Positions 53,809 through 61,892 of a stretch of DNA of 64,000 nucleotides are shown here, piece after piece (within the stretch, counting starts at the first letter, position 1; each line of letters opens with the position of its first letter). The position numbers were made by a program, and so were the translations under genes. The DNA is from Cellulomonas sp. Root485. Its GTDB lineage: Bacteria > Actinomycetota > Actinomycetes > Actinomycetales > Cellulomonadaceae. Under the pieces are notes generated by a model that did no database searches, had not been told where the DNA came from, and saw only the letters and a program-made list of their open reading frames with translations. The stretch spans positions 62,651 through 126,650 of the forward strand of contig NZ_LMFC01000001.1 in the NCBI RefSeq assembly GCF_001426705.1. Direction: 5' to 3'.

Positions 53809-55212
53809 ATGACCATCCTCAGCTCCCCGATCGGCGCGGACTACCGTCCCGCCACCACCGCAGCCGTCTCGGTGCTCGCGAACGCCGGCGTCCCCGTGCA
53901 CCTCCCGGGCACCGAGGCGTACCGCGCCCTCACCGGCACCAGCAACCTGACCAAGGCGATCCAGCCGGTCGCCGTCGTCCCCGTGCGCGACGCCGCGGAC
54001 ATCGGCCGCACGGTGCGCGTCGCGGCCGCGGCGGGGCTGCGGGTCGGCGTGCAGAGCACCGGGCACGGCGCGACGGAGACCATGCAGGACGCGATCCTCG
54101 TGAGCACCGCAGCCCTCGACGAGCTCACGGTGCACGCCGACGAGCGCTGGGCCCGCATCGGTGCGGGCGTGCGGTGGGCGGCGGTCCTCGAGGCGTGCGC
54201 CCCGCACGGGCTCGCCGCTCTGGCCGGCTCCTCACCGGACGTCGGCGTCGTCGGCTACCTGACCGGGGGCGGGCTCGGCCCGGTGGCCCGGACCCACGGG
54301 CTCGCGTCCGACACCGTCCGCGCCTTCGACGTGGTCACCGGCGACGGCGTCGCGCGTCGTGTCACCGCGACGGACCACCCGGAGCTGTTCTGGGGCCTGC
54401 GCGGCGGCAAGGGCACGCTCGGCATCGTCACCGCCGTCGAGATCGACCTGGTCGAGCAGGCGGAGCTCTACGCGGGCGCCCTCTGGTTCGCCGGTGCCGA
54501 CGCCGCCGCCGTGGTCCGCACGTGGAGCCGGTGGTGCGACGTGCTACCCGAGGAGGGCACCACGTCGATCGCCGTCATGCGTCTGCCCGACCTGGACGTG
54601 TTCCCCGAGCCGCTGCGTGGCACGACCACGGTCTCCGTGCGGTTCGCGTGGACGGGCGACCCGGCCACCGGCGAGGAGATGATCCGCGCGATCCGCTCAG
54701 TCGCGACGCCGCTGATCGACACCGTGCAGGTCATGCCCTACGCGGCGCTCGGCGCCGTGCACTCCGACCCCGTCGACCCGATGCCGCTGCACGAGCACCA
54801 CAGCCTGCTCGACGCGTTCCCCCTGGAGGCCGCGGACCGCCTGCTCGAGCTCGTGGGCCCCGGCGCGCAGACCGCGCAGGCGATGGTGGAGGTCCGCCAG
54901 CTCGGTGGCAAGGTCCTCGACGACGGCGGGGTGCCCAGCGCGTTCCCGTACCGGGACGCGGCGTTCTCGCTCTTCACGATCGGCGTGATGATCCCGGAGA
55001 TCGCGCAGGTGGTCACCCGGGACACCGCACGCGTGCACGACGGGTTCGCCGCCTGGGCGCGCGACGGCGGTCTGCCCAACTTCACCGACTCCGCGGGTCC
55101 GCTGTGGGCGGAGCGGGTGTATACGCCGGCCGTGGCGCGACGCCTGCAGACGTTGTCGATGGTGTACGACCCCGACGCGGTCCTGCTCGCCGCCCGCGGC
55201 GTCCGGTCCTGA
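53809..55212 (+). CDS. FAD-binding (PCMH/BBE-type) oxidoreductase
   Basis: A 467-residue flavoprotein of the berberine-bridge/6-hydroxynicotine oxidase class. The PCMH domain covers about 45-215: AIQPVAVVPVRDAADI, then GVQSTGHGA, whose His can carry covalent FAD, and SPDVGVVGYLTGGGLGPVARTHGLASD. The C-terminal BBE segment ends YDPDAVLLAARG. Such enzymes oxidise sugars, alkaloids or small alcohols; the substrate is not evident. There is no signal peptide. GAAGGA precedes ATG 53809. Confidence 0.92.
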   Translation: MTILSSPIGADYRPATTAAVSVLANAGVPVHLPGTEAYRALTGTSNLTKAIQPVAVVPVRDAADIGRTVRVAAAAGLRVGVQSTGHGATETMQDAILVSTAALDELTVHADERWARIGAGVRWAAVLEACAPHGLAALAGSSPDVGVVGYLTGGGLGPVARTHGLASDTVRAFDVVTGDGVARRVTATDHPELFWGLRGGKGTLGIVTAVEIDLVEQAELYAGALWFAGADAAAVVRTWSRWCDVLPEEGTTSIAVMRLPDLDVFPEPLRGTTTVSVRFAWTGDPATGEEMIRAIRSVATPLIDTVQVMPYAALGAVHSDPVDPMPLHEHHSLLDAFPLEAADRLLELVGPGAQTAQAMVEVRQLGGKVLDDGGVPSAFPYRDAAFSLFTIGVMIPEIAQVVTRDTARVHDGFAAWARDGGLPNFTDSAGPLWAERVYTPAVARRLQTLSMVYDPDAVLLAARGVRS

Positions 55213-55220
55213 CCGGCGAC

Positions 55221-55246
55221 GGGCCGGTCCCGCACGGGGCCGGCCC
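55221..55246. terminator. Short hairpin between convergent genes
   Basis: GGGCCGG (55221-55227) pairs with CCGGCCC (55240-55246); loop 12 nt. It lies 8 nt after the oxidase stop and 5 nt from the minus-strand stop. Confidence 0.6.
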
Positions 55247-55251
55247 TCGTC

Positions 55252-55461
55252 CTACGGCTGCTCGGGTGGCACGAAGAACGTGATCGACACCTCGGCGGTG
55301 TCGGTGAACTGCGCGGACGTCGACCCGACGAGCGGGCTCAGCAGCGCCGCCACGGCGAACGCGACCGCGACCCCCAGCCGCACCAGGCCTTTGCGCTCCA
55401 CGGTCAGGAACGTGCGCCGGCGGACGTCCGGGTCGCCAGGCTCAGTCGAGGAGGAGCTCAT
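55252..55461 (-). CDS. Small putative SipW-dependent exported peptide
   Basis: A 69-residue protein from ATG 55461, preceded by GGAGGG. A basic cytosolic start is followed by a hydrophobic segment (about 28-47) and then STSAQFTDTAEVSITF and the end. The AxFTD-type junction resembles that of SipW/TasA substrates. If cleaved there, only about 19-20 residues would be released; if not, it is a short membrane peptide. Its start codon lies inside the end of the signal peptidase gene (20-nt overlap), so both belong to one operon. Confidence 0.72.
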   Translation of the reverse strand: MSSSSTEPGDPDVRRRTFLTVERKGLVRLGVAVAFAVAALLSPLVGSTSAQFTDTAEVSITFFVPPEQP

Positions 55462-56179
55462 CGACCCTCCTGTCTGCGCTGTCCGTCCGGGCGACGGGGC
55501 GATCGCGGCGTTCGCGGCGGGCATCCCCCATCGCGAGCAGCTCGAGCGTAGCGAGCGCGAGCAGCGGAGGCACGAGCATCACCGCGCGTCCCTGCGGGGA
55601 GCCCGCCCACTGCAGCACCCAGCCCCAGCCCTTGTGCACGGCCAGCTGGACCCCGCGGATGCGGCCGATCGGCGTCGCGTTCGCGTCGGCGTCCTGGTTG
55701 GCGTCGCCCTTGGTCACCACGTAGGACTTGGTCAGCGGCTCCCCGTTGGCGTCGCGCTTCGGCACCATGTTGCCGGTCGCCTCGTCCTGCCGGAGGTCGG
55801 GCAGCTTGCGCAGCGCCACGATCCGGTGCGTGACCAGCTCGTCGGAGCCCATCGGCCAGAACGAGATGATCTGGCCGACCTTGAGGTCGGACTCGTCGGA
55901 GATCGCCCGCAGCACCACAGCGTCGCCTGCGTCGAACTTCGGCGCCATCGAGCCCGACGTCACGATGAGGATCCGCTGCTGGTGGGCCTGGAACCACAGC
56001 GGGACGGCCAGTGACGTCGCGTACGCCGCACCGCAGACGACGACGACGGTCCACAGCGCGACGCCGACGAGCCGGCGCCACGTGGGCTTCGGGGCACGAG
56101 AACGCCGCCGACCGATCACGCGCGGCGCGCGTCGGTCGACCGCTGGGGCGTCTCGTCGCCCGTCCGACCAGGAGGGCAT
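55442..56179 (-). CDS. sipW: SipW-type signal peptidase I
   Basis: A 245-residue membrane protease of the archaeal/ER-like (SipW) class. Catalytic Ser77 lies in VTSGSMAPKF, and His118 in LVTHRIV replaces the Lys of ordinary bacterial signal peptidases. One helix precedes the active site (about 37-60) and one follows near 200-220. SipW enzymes process TasA/camelysin-type matrix proteins; candidate substrates are encoded directly upstream and downstream. No SD before ATG 56179, which lies 4 nt after the upstream stop, so coupling is expected. Confidence 0.93.
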   Translation of the reverse strand: MPSWSDGRRDAPAVDRRAPRVIGRRRSRAPKPTWRRLVGVALWTVVVVCGAAYATSLAVPLWFQAHQQRILIVTSGSMAPKFDAGDAVVLRAISDESDLKVGQIISFWPMGSDELVTHRIVALRKLPDLRQDEATGNMVPKRDANGEPLTKSYVVTKGDANQDADANATPIGRIRGVQLAVHKGWGWVLQWAGSPQGRAVMLVPPLLALATLELLAMGDARRERRDRPVARTDSADRRVDELLLD

Positions 56180-56183
56180 CAGA

Positions 56184-56882
56184 TCAGTCGTTGTTGGCTG
56201 TCTGCTCGGCGTGGAAGGTCACGGCAAGGTCCACCCCGGTGTTCTGGTAGTCGTTGCCTGCCGTGTCGGGGAAGTCGACGCGGAAGCAGAGCCACTCGCT
56301 CGAGTCCTCCACCGTGAGGTCACGGTCGCCGCTGTCCGCGCCCTGGGCGGTGTCGCCCACCAGGCTCGTGGACGCGCTCGGCCACGGCGTCGCCGGCGCG
56401 GCGTTGAGCGCCACCGGGGTGGCGCCGAGGGCGGCTGCCGAGCAGCCCAGCTCGTCGGCGATGCTGTACACGTTGAGCACGAGCACGTCGCGCAGGTCAC
56501 CGGGCGTGGTCACCGGAGGGTCCAGCACCGGGTCGGTGCCCGGGTCCGCCGCCGGCTCGGCCGAGTAGTAGATCGAGTACCGCAGCGCGAGCGAACCATT
56601 GTTGTTGATCTGCAGCGGGACGAACGTCGAGTCGCCGGGTGCCAGGTTCTGCGGCGAGAACGTGAAGGGCACGGTCTGGCCGATCGCCAGGTCGACGGTG
56701 CCGCTCTCGATGGTGGCGGACGTCGCGTCGTTGTCGGTGAAGATGGCCGACGTCGTCAGCGTCGTGGCGCCGACGGCCGCGAGACCGACGATCGCCACCG
56801 TGGTCCACAGCCGCCGTCGTCGCGGTGCGTCGTGGTGCACGGGCGCCGGGTCGATCATCTCTTGCAGCAGGTCGTCCATCAT
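56184..56882 (-). CDS. TasA/camelysin-like exported protein
   Basis: A 232-residue protein with a long N-terminus (MMDDLLQEMIDPAP...), a hydrophobic segment (about 25-45) and a TTSAIFTDNDATSATIESGTVDLAIG stretch that marks SipW-dependent TasA/camelysin proteins. The mature part is a beta-rich domain with two Cys, acidic overall. TasA homologues assemble matrix fibres; whether this one does is not known. AGGGGG lies 8 nt before ATG 56882. A sigma-28-like promoter lies further upstream. Confidence 0.85.
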   Translation of the reverse strand: MMDDLLQEMIDPAPVHHDAPRRRRLWTTVAIVGLAAVGATTLTTSAIFTDNDATSATIESGTVDLAIGQTVPFTFSPQNLAPGDSTFVPLQINNNGSLALRYSIYYSAEPAADPGTDPVLDPPVTTPGDLRDVLVLNVYSIADELGCSAAALGATPVALNAAPATPWPSASTSLVGDTAQGADSGDRDLTVEDSSEWLCFRVDFPDTAGNDYQNTGVDLAVTFHAEQTANND

Positions 56883-56912
56883 GGTGGGAACCCCCTAGGT
56901 GGTAAAAGAGTG

Positions 56913-56939
56913 TTATCGGCATCCCCGCGCCCGACTTGA
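56913..56939 (-). promoter_or_regulatory. Sigma-28 (FliA/WhiG)-like promoter of the TasA-sipW operon
   Basis: On the minus strand TCAAGTCG-N11-GCCGATAA. The -10 half is identical to the FliA/WhiG consensus GCCGATAA, the spacer is the canonical 11 nt, and the -35 half agrees with TAAAGTTT at five of eight positions. The transcript would start about 25 nt before the ribosome site. Confidence 0.6.
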
Positions 56940-56955
56940 GCCGAACGCACGATAC

Positions 56956-59079
56956 TCACCCGTTCGAGTCGTCCGTGCCAGGTGACCTCGGAGGACGTGC
57001 GTGGCGTGTCGCCGCGGGACGCGTCCCGGCGACCGCCACACCGCCGCGGCCGGCACCCCGGTCCCGCCGCGGTCGCGGCACGGACGGGGTGAGCCTCAGG
57101 TCGTCCGCGGGGACGGCCTGCGAGTAGAGGAACCCCTGCGCCTGGTCGACCCCGAGCCGGCGCAGGATGACGGCGGTGGGCTCGTCCTCGACGCCCTCGG
57201 CGACCACCCGCAGGTCGAAGGAGTGCGCGAGGTCGACCATGGCCTGCACGACGACCTCGGACCCCTCGCGGCCGTCGACGCCGAGGTCGGAGACGAACAG
57301 CCGGTCGATCTTCAGCTCGTCCACGGGCAGGTCCCGCAGCTGGGAGATCGACGTGTTCCCGATGCCGAAGTCGTCGATGGCGACGCGGATCCCCAGGGCG
57401 CCGAGCCGCTCCAGGACCGGCACCACCCGGGACGGGTCGGCGACCAGCGCGGTCTCCGTGATCTCGACCTCGAGCAGGTCCGCCGGCACCGTGTGCTCCT
57501 CCAGGAGCGACTCGATGAGGTCGACGACGGCCAGGGTCGTGACGTCGTGGGCGGACAGGTTCACCGCCACGGGCGTCGCGCGTCCCTCGGCACGCCAAGC
57601 CGCGAGCTGCGTGACGCACTCGGTGAGGGCGTACCGCGTGACGTCGTGGATGAGCCCCGACTGCTCGGCGAGGGGGATGAACGTGGTCGGCGGCAGCACC
57701 CCGCGCGTGGGGTGCACCCAGCGCATCAGCGCCTCGAGGCCCACGGTCCGCCCGGTCTTCAGCTCGATCTTCGGCTGGTAGTGCATCCGCAGCTCGCGAG
57801 GAGCGCCCGGCGCCGGGGTCAGCGCGCGGTGCAGGTCGCCCAGCAGGACCAGGCGCGCGGGCGACGAGTCGTCCTCGTCGGCCGAGTACACCGAGACGCC
57901 GGTGCGGTGGTGCTTCGCCGCGTACATCGCCACGTCCGCGGTACGCATGAGCGACGACGGGTCCGACGCGTGGTCGGGCAGGCACGCGACGCCCACCGAG
58001 GTGTCCACGTGCAGCGGCAGCTCGCCGAGCATGAACGGCGGGACGAACAGCCCGCGCACGCGTCGGGCCAGCCGCTCGGCGTTCGCGACGGAGCGCACGT
58101 CGGGCAGGAGGATCGCGAACTCGTCGCCACCGAGGCGCGCGACGACGTCGTCGTCCCGCAGCGCACCGCGCAGGCGTTCCGCGACCTGCTCCAGGAGCTC
58201 GTCGCCACGGTCGTGGCCGAGCGAGTCGTTGATGTCCTTGAACCGGTCGATGTCCAGGAGCATGAGCCCGACGCGAGACCCGGTCTCCTCCGCCTCCAGG
58301 ATGGTGCGGCGCATCCGCTCCGCGAGCATGCGCCGGTTGGGCAGCCCCGTGAGCGAGTCGAGGAGCGCGAGGCGGGCGTTCTCGAGGGCCGTGGCCTGCA
58401 ACCGGCGGGACGCCGTCCACACCGTCCGGAACAGCACCATCCAGAGGGCGAGCAGGCCGATCGCCACGACGAGCGCCAGCGTGCGGACCGCGTCGGCGAG
58501 CGCGGCTCCGGCGGCGGTGTGGTCGAGCATCACCTCGGCGGCGCCGATCACGTCGGAGTCCTCGCGCGCCGGGTCGGGATCGACCACGTCGCCGGCCTGC
58601 ACCGGCACGTACACGTCGAGGACGGGCCGCTCGGTACCGCCCTCGTCGCCGGCGTCGGCACCCCGGACGTCCGTGATCACGCGCGCGCTCGGCTCGCCGC
58701 CCGTGGTGACGAGGTCGAGCCGGTCCCCGTCGGGGAACCCGGTCTCGGTCTGGTCGGCCGAGCTGTAGATGAGCGAGCCGTCGAGCGCCCAGAGCCGCAG
58801 CTCGACCAGCCGGTCGCCGAACCCGGAGGTCGCCTTCTCGACGGCGTCCTTCTGGGCCTGGTCCAGGTTGTCCGGCAGCACGAAGGAGTCGGTCGGCACG
58901 GTCGCCGTGGCGTACGTCGTGACGGTCTCGGCGGTCGCGATCCCGTCGCGCACCGACTGCTGGCTCATGACGCTCCACGTCACCCAGACCAAGGCGCAAC
59001 CGAGCACGAGCATGGCGACGCTGCTGATGACAGCGAACGACCGCGTCAGCGGCCAGCGTCGACGGACGGCTCTTGGCAC
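56956..59079 (-). CDS. Membrane GGDEF-EAL protein (c-di-GMP turnover)
   Basis: About 707 residues from GTG 59079, preferred because GAGG precedes it and a TACTCT box lies at 59139-59134; an upstream GTG at 59166 gives 736. Two transmembrane helices (about 15-38 and 215-235) bracket an extracytoplasmic sensor region. The GGDEF site is intact (GGDEF 317-321, after LTGLPNRRML). The EAL site is intact too (EAL 449-451, with NLSAHD, EITETAL, IDDFGIG, LKIDR and AEGVE). It could make or degrade c-di-GMP. The C-terminal 45 residues are Arg/Pro-rich and likely disordered. It lies upstream of, and reads toward, the TasA-sipW operon. Confidence 0.94.
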   Translation of the reverse strand: MPRAVRRRWPLTRSFAVISSVAMLVLGCALVWVTWSVMSQQSVRDGIATAETVTTYATATVPTDSFVLPDNLDQAQKDAVEKATSGFGDRLVELRLWALDGSLIYSSADQTETGFPDGDRLDLVTTGGEPSARVITDVRGADAGDEGGTERPVLDVYVPVQAGDVVDPDPAREDSDVIGAAEVMLDHTAAGAALADAVRTLALVVAIGLLALWMVLFRTVWTASRRLQATALENARLALLDSLTGLPNRRMLAERMRRTILEAEETGSRVGLMLLDIDRFKDINDSLGHDRGDELLEQVAERLRGALRDDDVVARLGGDEFAILLPDVRSVANAERLARRVRGLFVPPFMLGELPLHVDTSVGVACLPDHASDPSSLMRTADVAMYAAKHHRTGVSVYSADEDDSSPARLVLLGDLHRALTPAPGAPRELRMHYQPKIELKTGRTVGLEALMRWVHPTRGVLPPTTFIPLAEQSGLIHDVTRYALTECVTQLAAWRAEGRATPVAVNLSAHDVTTLAVVDLIESLLEEHTVPADLLEVEITETALVADPSRVVPVLERLGALGIRVAIDDFGIGNTSISQLRDLPVDELKIDRLFVSDLGVDGREGSEVVVQAMVDLAHSFDLRVVAEGVEDEPTAVILRRLGVDQAQGFLYSQAVPADDLRLTPSVPRPRRDRGAGRGGVAVAGTRPAATRHARPPRSPGTDDSNG

Positions 59080-59256
59080 GTGGACCTCACGAGCTGGGGC
59101 GAGCGCGGCTCGGAAGGGGGCCGTGCTGAGCCGAGAGTATGCGGAAGTGGCGCCGCGCAGCGACACGCCAGGTCAGAGCGACGCCCCGGCGCGTCGGGAA
59201 CGTCCGGGATCGTCCGACGGTTGCACCGGACGCACACACTTCCCAGGAGGGGACAC

Positions 59257-59670
59257 ATGACATACGAGGTGACCAAGACCGACGAGCAGTGGGCCCTGGA
59301 GCTCGAGCCGCAGGAGTTCGCGGTGCTGCGCCGCGCCGGGACCGAGCGCGCGTGGACCGGCGAGCTGCTCGACGAGAAGCGGGAGGGTGTCTACCGCTGT
59401 CGGGCGTGCCGCAACGAGCTGTTCCGCTCCGACACCAAGTTCGACTCCCACTGCGGCTGGCCCAGCTTCTTCTCGCCGCTGGCCGGGGACCGGGTGGAGC
59501 TGATCTCCGACCGCAGCCTCGGCATGGTCCGCACCGAGGTGCGCTGCGCGAGGTGCGGCTCGCACCTCGGGCACGTGTTCGACGACGCGCCGCAGACCCC
59601 GACGGGCGACCGTTTCTGCATGAACTCGGTGAGCCTGACCTTCGAGCCGGCGGACTCGCCCACGGCCTGA
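59257..59670 (+). CDS. msrB: Peptide-methionine (R)-S-oxide reductase
   Basis: A 137-residue cytosolic MsrB. Zinc ligands are C48/C51 and C96/C99 (CRAC, CARCG), the catalytic Cys120 lies in DRFCMNS, and HCGWPSFFSP forms the substrate pocket. It repairs oxidised methionine in proteins with thioredoxin. AGGAGGGG precedes ATG 59257. Single gene with its own terminator. Confidence 0.97.
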   Translation: MTYEVTKTDEQWALELEPQEFAVLRRAGTERAWTGELLDEKREGVYRCRACRNELFRSDTKFDSHCGWPSFFSPLAGDRVELISDRSLGMVRTEVRCARCGSHLGHVFDDAPQTPTGDRFCMNSVSLTFEPADSPTA

Positions 59671-59679
59671 GTGCGGGTG

Positions 59680-59713
59680 GTCGGGCGGGGGTGCGTCAGC
59701 GCTCCCGCCCGAC
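59680..59713 (+). terminator. Terminator after msrB
   Basis: GTCGGGCGGG pairs with CCCGCCCGAC around a 14-nt loop, 9 nt after the stop. Confidence 0.8.
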
Positions 59714-59827
59714 ATCGAGGACGATTCCGTCACTCGTGCGGGGCGTCGGGCGGCGCGCCGGGACGGACACCCCGGACGGGTGACGTCCAGATGGTCGACA
59801 CGTGTGAAGTCGAGGCCCGCGGGTGCC

Positions 59828-59833
59828 GATAAT
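59828..59833 (+). promoter_or_regulatory. Leaderless promoter of the NERD-like gene
   Basis: GATAAT, 6 nt, GTG 59840. A GTGAAG at 59804-59809, 18 nt further up, is a possible -35. No SD is present. Confidence 0.6.
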
Positions 59834-59839
59834 GCACAC

Positions 59840-60622
59840 GTGGAAGATGTTCTGACTGTGCGGCGGTGGAGGCGCTACGGCGCCGACCGTCTCTATGTCA
59901 CGCAGGAGAGCGGTGCCCGCGTCGGCTCGGTCGACCTCCAGTCCGGCGAGGTCGTCGTCGACGATCCCCAGCACGAGGCCGGGCTGCGCCGCGCCGCTCA
60001 GGCGTACCTCCGCGCCGACGTCGCCGAGCTCGCCATGACGCTCCCGACGCCCGGCGTCGGTGCCCTCGACCCCGTCGACGAGTCGGCGCTGCAGGCGTGG
60101 CTCGGCGGGGACGACTGGGACTCGATCAACCTCGCCGCGATCCGCGGCGAGCGTGGCAGCTCCGTGCGGACGCGGCTCGACCGCATGGGCGACGAGGGCT
60201 GGCAGGTCGTGCACGACGTCCCGCTCGGCCGGCAGGGCAGCATGGTCGAGCACCTGCTCATCGGCCCGGCCGGGATCTTCACGGTCGCCGAGCGACGGCA
60301 CCCCGGTCAGCACATCGTCGTCGAGGGGCGCACGCTCGCCGTCGACGGTCGGTCCATGTCCTACCTGCGTGACGCACGGCTCGAGGCCACGCGGGTGCAG
60401 GGCGCCCTGCTCGCGGCAGCGTGCGCGGCGATCACGGTGCGCGGCGTCGTCGTCGTGCACGGCGATCTCGAGGTGCGCACGGTCCAGCCGCAGCACGACG
60501 CGTTCGCGATCGCCCGCCAGGACGTGCAGACGGTCTTCCGCGCGATGCCCGTCCGGCTCGACCCGGCCCGGATCATGGCGATCGCGCACGTCGCGCGCCA
60601 GCGGGCGACCTGGTCGCGCTGA
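59840..60622 (+). CDS. NERD-like domain protein
   Basis: About 260 residues from GTG 59840, fixed by the leaderless promoter; a longer frame reaches 59780. The N-terminal half is unassigned (RRWRRYGADRLYV, ARVGSVDLQSGEVVVD). The C-terminal half, from about residue 125, resembles a NERD nuclease-related domain: GWQVVHDVPLGRQGSMVEHLLIGPAGIFTV, then VDGR and a VRGVVVVHGDLEV strand. NERD proteins are suspected DNA-processing factors; activity is unknown. Monocistronic. Confidence 0.78.
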   Translation: MEDVLTVRRWRRYGADRLYVTQESGARVGSVDLQSGEVVVDDPQHEAGLRRAAQAYLRADVAELAMTLPTPGVGALDPVDESALQAWLGGDDWDSINLAAIRGERGSSVRTRLDRMGDEGWQVVHDVPLGRQGSMVEHLLIGPAGIFTVAERRHPGQHIVVEGRTLAVDGRSMSYLRDARLEATRVQGALLAAACAAITVRGVVVVHGDLEVRTVQPQHDAFAIARQDVQTVFRAMPVRLDPARIMAIAHVARQRATWSR

Positions 60623-60728
60623 GCGACTGGGTGTTGACACCCATTCCCCGCGGTGATCTGCTGAAACGCATCCATCTGCTCGGGTGGCGATGCGGCGATA
60701 TTCGTAGGGGTCCCGTCAGGATGTGACC

Positions 60729-61178
60729 GTGGTCGACGAACAGTTCCGCCAGCTCGAGCGCGAGCTCGGCCTCCTCCTGCGCCGTGCGCAGGCCTCCTCC
60801 GCCTCGATCTCGCGGGACGTGCACCCGGACCTCGAACCTGCCGCGTACTCGCTCCTGGCGCTCATCGCGGCGTCGCCGGGCGTGCGGGCGAGCGACCTGG
60901 CCCTGACCATCGGGGTCGGGCGGGGCACGATGTCCCGCCAGCTCGCCCGGCTCGGCACCCTGGGGCTCGTGTCGCGGCGACCCGACCCCGACGACTACCG
61001 CGGCCAGCTCCTCGAGCTCACCGACGAGGGCCGGCACCGCTTCGAGACCGCCCAGCAGGCGCGACGCGCGTTCCTGCGGCACGCGCTGGCGGGCTGGAGC
61101 GAGACCGACATCGAGGGGTTGGCCACGCAGCTGGGCCGGCTCAACGAGGATCTCGCGGCGGCCCGCCGGGCGCACTGA
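60729..61178 (+). CDS. MarR-family transcriptional regulator
   Basis: A 149-residue winged-helix regulator from GTG 60729 (AGGA at 7 nt); GTG 60723 is also possible. The recognition region GVRASDLALTIGVGRGTMSRQLARLGTLGLVSRRPDPDD is followed by the wing and a long dimer helix. Ligand and targets unknown; no drug-transport gene is directly attached, the next gene being convergent. A GATATT at 60692-60697 is a possible -10. Confidence 0.92.
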   Translation: MVDEQFRQLERELGLLLRRAQASSASISRDVHPDLEPAAYSLLALIAASPGVRASDLALTIGVGRGTMSRQLARLGTLGLVSRRPDPDDYRGQLLELTDEGRHRFETAQQARRAFLRHALAGWSETDIEGLATQLGRLNEDLAAARRAH

Positions 61179-61199
61179 GGGCGCCCGGCGTCCGGCGGC

Positions 61200-61781
61200 T
61201 CACATCCCGCTGAGCCGCACGAGCAGCACGAGGACGCCGAGCACGGTGCCGATGATCCCCAGCGTGAGGCCGGCAGCGGCCTGCCCGCTGCCGAGGGGCG
61301 GGTAGCCCTGGCGCTGGAACTCCTCGGCGCGCTTCCTGCCCCGGACCGACCAGACGATCGCCATGATCGAGAACACCAGGAACGGGTTGATGAGCAGGCT
61401 GACGGCGCCGAAGAGCACGGCGTTGTACGACAGCTGGTTCCGGCCCCGGGCGAGGTCGAGGTCCGGACGGTCCTTGGAGTTGCGCTCCGCGCGGGGCAGC
61501 GCCTTGACGTCGGCCTTCGACATCGAGCCCACCACGATGCGGCCGCCTGTCGCCGGTGCTGCGCCCCACGTCGAGACGGCCGGTGCGTACGGCATGGTCG
61601 CGGGCGCTGCGGAGCCGTAGACCGGAGCCTGGGCCGGAGCAGCCGCGTAGACCGGGGCGAACTGTTCGGCGGGCGGCGACGACACGTGCTCGGTCCAGCC
61701 CGTCCCGTCGAACCAGCGCTGGCGTCCGGCGCTCGCGGTCGGGTCAGGGTCCGGGTACCAGCCCGGGGTGGTCGACGACAT
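61200..61781 (-). CDS. DUF2510/DUF4190-type membrane protein
   Basis: A 193-residue protein. An N-terminal DUF2510 motif (GWYPDPDPTASAGRQRWFDGTGWTEHV) is followed by a Pro/Ala-rich linker and two C-terminal transmembrane helices (about 118-145 and 170-190) separated by a basic loop (GRKRAEEF). Function unknown; the family is common in actinobacteria. AAAGGG lies upstream of ATG 61781. Confidence 0.88.
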   Translation of the reverse strand: MSSTTPGWYPDPDPTASAGRQRWFDGTGWTEHVSSPPAEQFAPVYAAAPAQAPVYGSAAPATMPYAPAVSTWGAAPATGGRIVVGSMSKADVKALPRAERNSKDRPDLDLARGRNQLSYNAVLFGAVSLLINPFLVFSIMAIVWSVRGRKRAEEFQRQGYPPLGSGQAAAGLTLGIIGTVLGVLVLLVRLSGM

Positions 61782-61845
61782 GGGGGAGCCCTTTCCGGCA
61801 GATGAGTTGCCCTGGTCATCGGCATCGGTCGCCGGACAGTTGAGA

Positions 61846-61885
61846 CGACGGCGCCCCGCAACCCGGAGGGTGCGGGGCGCCGTCG
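61846..61885 (-). terminator. Terminator after the drug exporter gene
   Basis: A perfect 15-bp stem (CGACGGCGCCCCGCA with TGCGGGGCGCCGTCG) and 10-nt loop, just beyond the minus-strand stop at 61893. Confidence 0.85.
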
Positions 61886-61892
61886 CGAGGCG

